The notes under the pieces are model-generated. The model was not told the origin of the DNA. It saw only the letters and a program-made list of their open reading frames with translations, and did not search any database. A stretch of DNA of 64,000 bases, from assembly GCA_948794795.1 (NCBI GenBank), contig CAQGLR010000017.1:21515-85514 (forward strand), in the 5' to 3' direction. The translations under genes were made by a program, and so were the position numbers. Each line of letters opens with the position of its first letter. The first letter of the stretch is position 1. The DNA comes from an uncultured Lachnospiraceae bacterium (GTDB lineage Bacteria; Bacillota; Clostridia; Lachnospirales; Lachnospiraceae). Positions 17,926-26,074 of this stretch are shown here, piece by piece.

Positions 17926-19036
17926 TTGGTTTATATATTATTTTTGTTTATAATTGGAAAAGTTATTTTTACTATATATACTTTTAGAATACACTTTTGT
18001 ATGAATGAATATAAATCTTATGATTTAACTAAAGGTATATGTGACACAAAATTTTTAGTAGTTATTCCTATGCATAATGAAGAACTACAAATAGAGAAAG
18101 TTATTAAATCAATAAGAAAAACTAAATATCCTCAAAAACTTATAGATATTATTATACTAAATCATAGATGTTCTAATAGAACAGTTGAAATAGCCTATCA
18201 AAATAATGTAAAAGTATATAATATTTTAAATAAAGAAAATACTAAAGGTGCTATACTAAAAACATTTTGTATTCAATATAAAGAAACTATAAATAAATTC
18301 GATTATTTATGTATAGCAGACACAGATAATATTTTTGATGAATATTTTTTGTATTTGGACATATGGAATTAGAAAAAGTAAATAAAATTTTTCAAAAACA
18401 AATAAATAATATACAATATAAAAAAAGTGTTATATCTTTTTAATGACGTTTTTTCAACAAATAATAAGTACATTTATGTTCTATAAAAATAAATTAGAAA
18501 AATCAGTCATTATAGCTGAAGAGGAAGTTTTAATAGCTCATGAAATTATAGAACAAATTGAATGGTAATGAAAATACATTAATTGAGGATGTATACTTTT
18601 CTTTTGATGCATCATTAAATAAATATAAAATACATTATTGTAATAATATGAAAATTAGAACAAAACATCCATATACCATAACAGATTTATGGATTCAACA
18701 AAGACGATGGACTTCTGGACAAATACAAATAATGAAAAAATATAATTCTTATATATTGCACAAAAATTTGAATGGGGTTGCAAGATCATTTATTATTTGC
18801 GGTTATATCAATATAATTGTTTTTGGTTTGAATATAATTTCTTTACTTAATCCGCAAATATATTTGTTGATTATAATGCATTATATATATGTATATTTAC
18901 CGATAGTTTAATTATTGCATTAGACAAAAATACAAAATATATTATTTCATTATTAATATTCCCATTTATTTTGTTTTACTGGCTTATAATATTTATGTTT
19001 AGCTTTTTTAACCCAAAAAAGAGTGGAAGAAAATAA
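17926..19036 (+). pseudogene. Broken family 2 glycosyltransferase (membrane, processive type)
   Basis: Separate frames together spell a GT2 enzyme. The first (17926-18372) has an N-terminal membrane segment, VVIPMHNEELQIEKVIKSI and the nucleotide-sugar Asp motif CIADTDN. A later frame (18558-18911) gives LIEDVYFSF, the QxxRW-type motif QQRRWTSGQ and a membrane segment. A third (18905-19036) gives a final membrane segment and FNPKKSGRK. At least three frame changes or stops separate them, so no single product can be made. Family relatives make polysaccharides such as hyaluronan or poly-GlcNAc. Base composition is much more AT-rich than the flanks, suggesting acquired DNA. Confidence 0.75.
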
Positions 19037-19183
19037 AAAATAAATATTAACCCAATTAAACAATTCATTCAAAGAATAAGAGTATCAATAAATAAATATT
19101 TTGTTTAAAATGCTCATCCTTTCGTAAATTCAGTGTTCTACCATAAAACTAGTATTTTAAAAATTCTGATTGAACAAGTTTCA

Positions 19184-19226
19184 TATATACGTAAACGGTA
19201 CATAGTACATATCGTTTACGTATATA
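19184..19226. repeat. Perfect 14-bp inverted repeat in the AT-rich island
   Basis: TATATACGTAAACG (19184-19197) is the exact reverse complement of 19213-19226. The 15-base loop contains a smaller palindrome, GTAC-ATA-GTAC. No T-tract follows, so it is not a typical terminator. It lies between the broken glycosyltransferase and the orphan gene ending at 19275. An operator or an element end are possible. Confidence 0.5.
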
Positions 19227-19274
19227 CAGGTTAAGCTATTACTTGCCTTTATTAATAATTATTATGTATATGAA

Positions 19275-20399
19275 CTAAAAAAAAGAAGATATTTTTTCGA
19301 TGATAGAAAAAATAGGATGTGTTTTTTGACTAACAAGTTCTAATCCTTTTACTATTTCTTCTTTTGAGGCTTCTATAAACTCTTTACGTTTATCTTTACC
19401 ACCATAATACATATAAACTATTTTTCTCATTAAATTATCAAAGTTATTAAAAGATCTTTTTAGAAATAGAAACAAGTCTATAATTGTATTCTGGTAATTT
19501 TTTAATTTGAGTTTTGATAATGAGAAAGTATGCGCATTTTCTTTATACATATTATTTTGAACAATAATATTATATTCTACAAGATAATTCCATAAGAATT
19601 GTTCTATAATAGCATATTCTATTACCTCATATATTTTCCAACTTCTCTTCCTCCTTGTTGATTGCCGATATAATTCATTATCACCTCGATTATATATAAT
19701 TCCTATGTTTGAATGAATAAATAAATATTCTTTCCAAAGTCCGTCATAACAATCAAAATATGTATCATTTGGAATTTTTTTGGCATTTGAAGTATATAAA
19801 AGATTAGAACATATTTTCTTGAATTTTTTTAAATTCATTTCCTTATTATATTTTATTAAATTGAAAAAATAATATTTTTTATATTTATATTGAAAATTAA
19901 ACTCTGGATAGGATTTCTTAATACAACAGTCTCTTATATAATATACAATATCCCTCAAACTATTCGGTTTTAGAGAACATTTAACTCCACATATATTATT
20001 TACAACTTCACCATATTTAAAGCTATTTCTTAATTTACCTATAAATTCTAAATGTTGTTTATTAAGTTTTGAATCACTTGTTATATAAGTTCCAGATAAT
20101 ATTATATTAACAACACCATAATTAAATAAATGAATAATAGGAATTAATTTAATATAACAATTATCAGTTTTTATATAAAAAGAAAAATTTGCTTTTGATC
20201 CATATGCCGGAAATAAAGATGCATTACTATTTATTTTTAACTTTCCAAAATTTTGAATAAAGTAATTATCACAATAAATTAATTCTGGGTCATTTTGAAA
20301 TGGAACTAGTAAAGTAGAAAGTTTTTTGTTCTCTAAAGGCTCTATTAGTATATGAGAATCAAAATAAACTTGACTAAATATAAAATGTATTTTATTCAT
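19275..20399 (-). CDS. Orphan protein of unknown function in AT-rich island
   Basis: 374 residues, not recognised. It is rich in Ile, Asn, Lys, Tyr and Phe. It opens with beta-rich, aromatic segments (MNKIHFIFSQVYFDSHILIE) and is helical in the second half. There is a basic cluster QSTRRKRSWKIYEVIEYA (about residues 257-275) and no obvious signal peptide, membrane span or catalytic motif. The frame is intact although everything around it is decayed, and it has a good ribosome binding site (AAGGAG), so selection is plausible. Codon use is far more AT-rich than in the housekeeping genes, a sign of transfer. It could be an island cargo gene such as a defence or surface-polymer function; no function can be assigned. 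Confidence 0.65.
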   Translation of the reverse strand: MNKIHFIFSQVYFDSHILIEPLENKKLSTLLVPFQNDPELIYCDNYFIQNFGKLKINSNASLFPAYGSKANFSFYIKTDNCYIKLIPIIHLFNYGVVNIILSGTYITSDSKLNKQHLEFIGKLRNSFKYGEVVNNICGVKCSLKPNSLRDIVYYIRDCCIKKSYPEFNFQYKYKKYYFFNLIKYNKEMNLKKFKKICSNLLYTSNAKKIPNDTYFDCYDGLWKEYLFIHSNIGIIYNRGDNELYRQSTRRKRSWKIYEVIEYAIIEQFLWNYLVEYNIIVQNNMYKENAHTFSLSKLKLKNYQNTIIDLFLFLKRSFNNFDNLMRKIVYMYYGGKDKRKEFIEASKEEIVKGLELVSQKTHPIFSIIEKISSFF

Positions 20400-20410
20400 A
20401 ATGATACTCC

Positions 20411-20473
20411 TTAATAATTTAAAAGGTCAAAACATAAAGTTTTGACCCCTGAGGTCGTATTAAAACAAAACAC
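20411..20473 (-). CDS. Possible 20-codon leader peptide before the orphan gene
   Basis: On the minus strand AAAGGAGG is followed 3 bases later by GTG. That frame runs 20 codons (VFCFNTTSGVKTLCFDLLNY) to a TAA that touches the ribosome binding site of the orphan gene. The frame spans the inverted repeat at 20425-20447. The strong, otherwise unexplained Shine-Dalgarno sequence is the main support; a TTG one base after the site is a poorer alternative. Confidence 0.35.
   Translation of the reverse strand: MFCFNTTSGVKTLCFDLLNY
20425..20447. promoter_or_regulatory. Hairpin in the leader of the orphan gene
   Basis: A perfect 9-bp inverted repeat GGTCAAAAC/GTTTTGACC with a 5-nt loop. It lies inside the possible leader ORF and 26 bases before the orphan gene start. 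No U-run follows on the minus strand close enough for a strong terminator. An attenuator or a protein-binding site are possible. Confidence 0.45.
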
Positions 20474-20536
20474 AAACCTCCTTTAACACTATTACTATAA
20501 CACAATTATTAAAAAATACCAATAGATAACCACTTT

Positions 20537-20560
20537 TTTGAGTTTCCCCATTTTTTAAAA
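20537..20560. repeat. Solo terminal repeat of the MITE family
   Basis: TTTGAGTTTCCCCATTTTTT reproduces the outer end of the elements at 25344 and 59753, but no body or second end follows. It marks a deleted copy at the right edge of the AT-rich island, 5 bases from the kinase stop codon. Confidence 0.6.
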
Positions 20561-20564
20561 GAAA

Positions 20565-21959
20565 CTATATGCTTTGTACTGGAAAGATAAGCCTGGCAGA
20601 AAAACCACCATATAAGCTATGTCCAATATTGGCTTCACCGCCATGTACTTCCATAATCTGTCTGACAATAAGTAATCCAAGGCCATGCCGCTGTTCTGAT
20701 ACATTTTCATCACAAACCATATAATGTGGGGAATTATTTAGTTTTTCTATTTGTCCATCAGTAACTCCAATACCATCATCCTCAACAACTATAATACAAT
20801 TACTACTTTCTTCTATAACACTTACAAAAATATGGCATCCTTGCCCATTATGGTTAATACAATTTTGTATAAGGTTACTTACTGCCCGTTTAACCAGGTC
20901 TTTATCAATATCCACAAAGCATGCCGCCAGGTCTTCATTAGTTTTCCATTCAATTATATATTTGTCATCAATATTTATATTAATAAAACCAGCTACTGCC
21001 TGACGGACGGCAGCAACCAGGTTTTGTCTTTTACAGTTTACTGGCTGCATATTATATTCCAGTTTAGATGCAAGATTAAGGTCATTAATTAAGTTTTTCA
21101 TACGTTCACTTTGTTTTACAATAACGGCAATTTTTTTCCGGCCATCTTCTGGTAAATGCTTATCACTTTCTAACTGGCCTGCATAGCCCATTACCACCGA
21201 CAACGGAGTCCGTATATCATGGGATACTCCTGCAATCCAGTTTGCCCTTGCAGTTTCCCTTTTGCGGAGCTGCCTGTTTTGGGACTGCAAAATTTCCGAA
21301 GTCTTGTTAATGCTTGCCGCAAGTTCAGAAAAAAGTCCTTTCTCTTGTATATTAACTTCCTCTTTTGTGGATAAAGATTGTATTCCGCTAATAATTGGTT
21401 CTACAGATTTTAACAACCTGGAATTAGTAATTACATAGATAATAAAAACCAGTGCAATATTAATTATTAAAATAGAAAAAACTGTTTTAGGCAAACTGGC
21501 AATAAAATTATAATCCCAGCTTGGCCACATATGTTTCCAAAAACTATCTTTGGGGTAGCCTAACACTACTAATCCACTTTCCGCATCTCCTGTAAATGTT
21601 GGATACCCATCTATATATCCACGTACCAGGTTTGCAATGTCCTGTACAGAATATTGCATAGGTACAGTTTCTGGAAGGTTTTCTGTACTCCATACAACTT
21701 TCATTGTTGCATTATCAATAAGGATTGCCCATACATTTGCTTTTGTTAATTCAAGTCCTGCATCCCCAGACAAAACATATCCATTATTATTATATGATAA
21801 ACTGCCAGCAACTTCCTCAGCAGTTGTCCAAGGATAGACATTTGGTTTCTGGTTTAAAGTATATATAACCAATAATATAAAGTTTAAAATAATAAGCAAA
21901 ACTGAAGATAAAAACATAATACTAACAAAACGCCGTATCAGTTTAGGTACACTTTTCAT
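20565..21959 (-). CDS. Sensor histidine kinase of the LanFEG-type module
   Basis: About 464 residues. Two membrane segments (about 8-35 and 158-178) flank an extracellular domain of about 120 residues, followed by a linker and the H box SHDIRTPLS (His247 from this start). N box NLIQNCINHNG, G1 DDGIGV and G2 HGLGLLIVRQ are present. It resembles the kinases that sense cationic peptides in Clostridia (CprK-like/LanK). The start was chosen for the GGGGG run just upstream; an in-frame ATG six codons earlier overlaps it. The regulator gene lies upstream on the same strand and the transporter genes are divergent beyond it. Confidence 0.88.
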   Translation of the reverse strand: MKSVPKLIRRFVSIMFLSSVLLIILNFILLVIYTLNQKPNVYPWTTAEEVAGSLSYNNNGYVLSGDAGLELTKANVWAILIDNATMKVVWSTENLPETVPMQYSVQDIANLVRGYIDGYPTFTGDAESGLVVLGYPKDSFWKHMWPSWDYNFIASLPKTVFSILIINIALVFIIYVITNSRLLKSVEPIISGIQSLSTKEEVNIQEKGLFSELAASINKTSEILQSQNRQLRKRETARANWIAGVSHDIRTPLSVVMGYAGQLESDKHLPEDGRKKIAVIVKQSERMKNLINDLNLASKLEYNMQPVNCKRQNLVAAVRQAVAGFININIDDKYIIEWKTNEDLAACFVDIDKDLVKRAVSNLIQNCINHNGQGCHIFVSVIEESSNCIIVVEDDGIGVTDGQIEKLNNSPHYMVCDENVSEQRHGLGLLIVRQIMEVHGGEANIGHSLYGGFSARLIFPVQSI

Positions 21960-22073
21960 ATTAATCCCCCATACCACCTTTTGCGGTTTAAATAATATAA
22001 TTTACACACACTTCAAAAAATTTAATATATTTAAAGAAATATTTTTACTGGCTTAAATGTATTTTCATACTGT

Positions 22074-22775
22074 TTATCTTCCAAGCACCAGCTTATACCC
22101 AAGCCCTTTAACCGTTATCAAAGAAACAGGCCTGGCTGGATTAGCTTCAATCTTTTCCCGGATACGGCATATATGTGCCATCAGGGAATTTTCATAGCCA
22201 AAAGGATTATCACCCCAGGCAGCCTCACATAAAGCATCAACTGTAATAATCCGTCCTGCATTCCGGTATAATGCAAAGAGAATATCGTATTCTTTTGCTG
22301 TAAGGGAAATGTGTATGCCATTCTTTATAACCTCGGCACGGTCAAAGTAAATTTCACTGCCTGGCAGTTTTACAACTGGGTTTTCATCTTTATAACTTCT
22401 GCGGAGAATAGCATTAATACGGAATAGAAGTTCTTTAGGCAGAAAAGGCTTTACCATATAATCATCTGCACCAAGACCAAAGCCACAAAGCCTGTCGTTA
22501 TCTTCTCCACGGGCTGTTAAAAAAAGTATGGGATAATCCGAAGTACTTTTAATTTGTTTCATAAGGTCAAAACCATTGCCATCAGGAAGCATTACATCAA
22601 GAATTGCAAATTCTGGACAGTAAGTTTCTGAAACAGTAATTGCTTCTTTTACTGTTTTAGCTGTCCTGATATTCTGGAAACCATCTTCATTTAAAATAGA
22701 TTCTGTCATATCTAAAAGCTCCTGCTCATCATCAACAAGCAAAATACGTTTTTGTTTTAAGTAATCCAAATCCAT
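22074..22775 (-). CDS. OmpR-family response regulator of the LanFEG-type module
   Basis: 233 residues. The receiver has DDE (15-17), phospho-acceptor Asp60 (FAILDVMLPDG) and Lys109 (YMVKPF). The C-terminal winged-helix domain ends LITVKGLGYKLVLGR. The start at 22775 has AGGAGG 7 bases upstream; a longer in-frame start exists but lacks a site. It is encoded upstream of the kinase (114-base gap) and divergently from the ABC genes. The intervening 295 bases contain direct repeats that suit an OmpR-type regulator. Confidence 0.9.
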   Translation of the reverse strand: MDLDYLKQKRILLVDDEQELLDMTESILNEDGFQNIRTAKTVKEAITVSETYCPEFAILDVMLPDGNGFDLMKQIKSTSDYPILFLTARGEDNDRLCGFGLGADDYMVKPFLPKELLFRINAILRRSYKDENPVVKLPGSEIYFDRAEVIKNGIHISLTAKEYDILFALYRNAGRIITVDALCEAAWGDNPFGYENSLMAHICRIREKIEANPARPVSLITVKGLGYKLVLGR

Positions 22776-22920
22776 ACATATACCTCCTATAATATAATGT
22801 ATTTGAAAAGTACACAGATTTACTATCTTTGTGCAATCTGGCATTTTAAAAGCAATTTCCAAACACAACACATAAATTTTGTTATTGTGTATTATAACAT
22901 AGAAATATGCCCTTTTCTGT

Positions 22921-22970
22921 TTTACAGGAAAATGTAAAGTAAATGTAAGGATACGGAAAGGTTAACGTAA
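22921..22970. promoter_or_regulatory. Direct repeats, candidate response-regulator binding site
   Basis: TGTAA at 22933 and 22944 and CGTAA at 22966 are spaced 11 and 22 bases apart (one and two helical turns), as expected for tandem OmpR-family monomers. The first also forms the inverted repeat TTTACA/TGTAAA (22921-22926, 22933-22938). The site lies about 100 bases before the LanF-type gene and 146 bases before the regulator gene. Confidence 0.5.
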
Positions 22971-23070
22971 GACCTGGAATATAAAATATATTTGAAATAA
23001 CAAAATGTACTTTGTATATAACATTTATAAACAAAATGCATGACAATAAAACAGAAAGGAACAAAAAACA

Positions 23071-23826
23071 ATGAATATTATTGAAACTAAAAATTTAACA
23101 AAATCATATGCTGGTTTTACTGCTGTCTCTAATCTGGACCTTCATATTCCAAAAGGTGCTGTTTATGGCTTTCTTGGACCAAATGGTGCTGGCAAGTCAA
23201 CAACAATGAAAATGTTCCTAGGACTTACAAAACCAACGGGCGGTTCATTTACAATTAATGGCAGAAAATATCCTGAAGACAGAATAGAAATCCTAAAAGA
23301 AACTGGCTCATTTATCGAAGCCCCTGCTTTTTATGGAAATTTAAGTGGTGAAGAAAATCTTGAAATTATCCGTAAGATATTAGGGCTTCCAAAATCTTCT
23401 GTGGAAGAAGCCCTTGAAACTGTAGGACTGGTTCAATTTAAAAAACGGCTTGCCAGAAAATATTCTCTTGGAATGAAGCAAAGATTAGGTCTTGCCAGCG
23501 CTTTAATAGGAAAACCTCCTGTTTTAATTCTGGATGAACCAACAAATGGGCTTGACCCTGCTGGCATCCACGAAATCAGGTCACTTATCCGTTTATTACC
23601 AGGGAAATTTAATTGTACTGTTTTTGTATCATCGCATCTGCTGTCTGAAATAGAACTGATGGCTGACAACATTGGCATATTAAACCATGGGCATCTGTTA
23701 TTTGAAGGAACACTTGATGAACTAAGATTTAATGCCAATTCACAAGGTTATCCTGCTGATAATCTTGAAGATACTTTTCTCGCAATGGTTGATGCAGACA
23801 ACCAGAAAAGAGGTGTTACAAAATGA
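23071..23826 (+). CDS. Lantibiotic-immunity type ABC ATPase (LanF/BcrA-like)
   Basis: 251 residues. Walker A GPNGAGKST (about 37-45), signature YSLGMKQRLGLA, Walker B PVLILDEPTNGLDP and switch SSHLL. The E-loop region and length are those of the LanF/BcrA/CprA group that pairs with two permeases. It works at the inner face of the membrane to power expulsion of lantibiotics or similar peptides. It is first of three genes with 4-base ATGA overlaps. No lantibiotic precursor or modification gene is present, so it is a resistance, not producer, module. Confidence 0.9.
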   Translation: MNIIETKNLTKSYAGFTAVSNLDLHIPKGAVYGFLGPNGAGKSTTMKMFLGLTKPTGGSFTINGRKYPEDRIEILKETGSFIEAPAFYGNLSGEENLEIIRKILGLPKSSVEEALETVGLVQFKKRLARKYSLGMKQRLGLASALIGKPPVLILDEPTNGLDPAGIHEIRSLIRLLPGKFNCTVFVSSHLLSEIELMADNIGILNHGHLLFEGTLDELRFNANSQGYPADNLEDTFLAMVDADNQKRGVTK

Positions 23827-24545
23827 GTGTTTTCCTGGAATTCAAAAAGGTAAAACGGACTGGCTTTTTACCCACATTTTTATGTGGTGGTATTTTAGCA
23901 GCTTCTTTTCCTGTTATCAATATGGCTGCCCGTACAGAAATATATCTTACACAACAAGGCAGTCCATTACAAATCCTGTTTAATGCAAACTGGCAGATAA
24001 TTGCAATGCTGAATGTGCTGCTTGTTATAACAGGAACCTGCATTTTATACAATACGGAATATGCCAGTAATGCAATGCAGAAAATAAAGTCACTTCCAAC
24101 CAGGGCAGGTTCTGTCTTCTTAAGTAAAGTAATCCTGACAATCTTTATGTGTATTCTTATACTGGCAATAGAGGCAGTGGCAGTCACTTTTTGTTCTTAT
24201 TACTGGTTTGAAACCGGAAATGGATTTTTAATTGGATTATGTAAAAATTTTGGCTATGAATTATTGTTGATGCTGCCATGTATTACCATATCACTTCTTA
24301 TTTCAGAAGCCTGTAAAAATATATGGATATCCCTTGGTATTGGTGCCGTCTGCGTTTTTACCGCAACTATGCTGCCATCAGATAATTTTAACCTTTCACT
24401 CTTTCCATTTGCAATGCCATTCCAAGTTTTTACAGATACTAATATAGAACAGGCAATACACTATATCTGCAATGCTGTTGCAGAATTCGTAGTCCTTTGC
24501 CTTTTAGAACTTGTTTTTATAAAAATAAGGAGGGAGTTTGAATGA
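23823..24545 (+). CDS. Lantibiotic-immunity ABC permease (LanE-like)
   Basis: A 240-residue ABC-2 type permease with about six membrane segments. It starts with the typical cytoplasmic opening MSVFLEFKKVKRTGFLPTFL followed by a membrane segment. Its start overlaps the ATPase stop by 4 bases, and its own stop overlaps the next permease start by 4 bases (ATGA in both cases), so the three are translationally coupled. LanE versus LanG assignment follows gene order. Confidence 0.85.
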   Translation: MSVFLEFKKVKRTGFLPTFLCGGILAASFPVINMAARTEIYLTQQGSPLQILFNANWQIIAMLNVLLVITGTCILYNTEYASNAMQKIKSLPTRAGSVFLSKVILTIFMCILILAIEAVAVTFCSYYWFETGNGFLIGLCKNFGYELLLMLPCITISLLISEACKNIWISLGIGAVCVFTATMLPSDNFNLSLFPFAMPFQVFTDTNIEQAIHYICNAVAEFVVLCLLELVFIKIRREFE

Positions 24546-25312
24546 ATTTTTTATTACTTACAAACATTGAATTTAAAAAAATCCGCCATTCCAAAATCCT
24601 TTTGATTTTGGCAGCAGCTGCTATTATTCTCTGGCTGCCCTCTATCTTTAATGCCAGTATAAATTTTAATATGCAGGCCGAAGGTATTTCTCCAGAAAAT
24701 AACTTTTTTATCCAAGGCTTTATGGGAATGTCATGGTTTATGTTCCCTGCAAGCATGGTAGTTGGAACAGTCCTTTTAAGCCAGACAGAAAGGACAAACA
24801 ACGGAATTTTAAAAATGCTTGCTTTGCCAGTTAGTACAATGAAGCTCTGTCTTGCTAAGTTTACTGTATTACTTACATTAGCAGCAACACAAATTTTAAT
24901 AATGACAGGTATGTACTATGCCAGTGCCATTATTTGTTCCAAAACCCAGGATTACAACTTTATATTGCCAGCATTATTTGTTTTAAAAGAAATTAGTTTG
25001 CTTTTTCTGTCTGCAATACCAATGATTGCATTTTTCTGGATGCTGTCCGTATGTATCCAGACCCCAGGTTTTTCTATTATTACTGGTCTGGTATCTATTG
25101 TACCATCTGTACTGGTTATCAATACAAAAGCATGGTTTGCCTATCCAATGTCATACCAGTTCTATGTAATTACATCAGAATATGGAAAACTTGCAGCAAA
25201 TCTTGATACAAACCAGATAAAACTTATACCTTGGATACCCGTTGCCATTGTTATTACAATAATATGTTTAAGCATTTCCTGCCTATGTTTTGGGTATGCT
25301 GAAAGGAAATAA
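24542..25312 (+). CDS. Lantibiotic-immunity ABC permease (LanG-like)
   Basis: A 256-residue permease with about six membrane segments, opening MNFLLLTNIEFKKIRHSKILL. It is the second membrane subunit of the exporter with the genes at 23071 and 23823. Composite MITE A begins 32 bases after its stop, and no separate terminator is visible, so transcription may run into that palindromic element. Confidence 0.85.
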   Translation: MNFLLLTNIEFKKIRHSKILLILAAAAIILWLPSIFNASINFNMQAEGISPENNFFIQGFMGMSWFMFPASMVVGTVLLSQTERTNNGILKMLALPVSTMKLCLAKFTVLLTLAATQILIMTGMYYASAIICSKTQDYNFILPALFVLKEISLLFLSAIPMIAFFWMLSVCIQTPGFSIITGLVSIVPSVLVINTKAWFAYPMSYQFYVITSEYGKLAANLDTNQIKLIPWIPVAIVITIICLSISCLCFGYAERK

Positions 25313-25343
25313 AGACATCCATACAATATATGGTATTCATTAT

Positions 25344-26059
25344 TTTGAGTTTCCCCATTTTTTTAATACACGGGTATTTTGTCTCTGACAATTCCAAAGT
25401 TTTACCAGCGACAGCATGCTTGCGCTTGGATGCAATATCATTTAGTTAAGAAAATCCTAACCAATAAAAGACTTATATGGATTTGAAAATTAAAATTACA
25501 CAAAACTTATATTACTCTGGCAAATTCCAAATGTTTTACCAAAAAGCAGCTGTTATGGATACGCTGGTGCTTAAGCCCTGTTCTCAATGCTTAATAGAAA
25601 CTTTTGTTTCTATTAAGCATCTGGGGCTTTATGCATCATTGCGTATCCATCCAAGCGCAAGCGGCTGCTGTTGGTAAAATTTTGGAATTGCCAGAGTTAC
25701 ATAACTTGTGAAATATCTAATTTTCAAATCCATGTAAATCTGCCGTTTATAGGAAATTTTCTTAACTAAATGACATTGCATCCAAGCGAAAGCGGGCTGC
25801 TGCTGGTAAAACATTTGGAATTGCCAGAGATACATAACTTATAAATATTTGATTTTCAAACATCCATAACCCTGCCATTTACAGTAGAGTTGCTTAACTA
25901 AATGACATTGCGCTTGGATGGGATGCGCAGTGGTGCATAAAACCCCAAAAGACGTGGCTTAAGCACCAGCGCCCCATAATAGCTGCCTTATGGTAAAACA
26001 TTTGGAATTTACCAGAGTAATATAATCTTTGTATAATTTAAAAAATGGGAAAACTTCAA
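25344..26059. mobile_element. Composite MITE-like element, copy A (716 bp)
   Basis: It begins TTTGAGTTTCCCCATTTTTT and ends ...AAAAAATGGGAAAACTTCAAA in inverted orientation. It is flanked by the perfect 9-bp direct repeat ATTCATTAT (25335-25343 and 26060-26068). The interior is nested. A stretch of about 215 bp (about 25495-25710) matches nearly the whole of copy B. Around it are three copies of a module running from ATTTTCAAA to TTAACTAAATGA, one inverted (about 25437-25494) and two direct (about 25718-25775 and 25851-25910). The right 150 bp match the right half of copy C. No convincing coding frame is present. It fills the 762-base gap between the LanG-like gene and the GH43 gene. Confidence 0.85.
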
Positions 26060-26074
26060 ATTCATTATATATTG

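Noticed and set aside
17926..18372. Treating the N-terminal GT2 frame as a functional short protein
   Set aside because: It stops right after the nucleotide-sugar motif, and the missing domains are found in other frames downstream, so it is a broken gene.
23071..25312. Lantibiotic biosynthesis cluster
   Set aside because: Only immunity-type transporter and two-component genes are present; no precursor, dehydratase or cyclase gene is seen on either side.
25477..25835. Short frames on both strands inside composite element A
   Set aside because: They mirror each other across inverted modules, which is the signature of palindromic DNA and not of coding sequence.
25344..26059. CRISPR array as an explanation for the repeated units
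   Set aside because: Repeats are few, long, in both orientations and not separated by uniform unique spacers; no cas genes are present.
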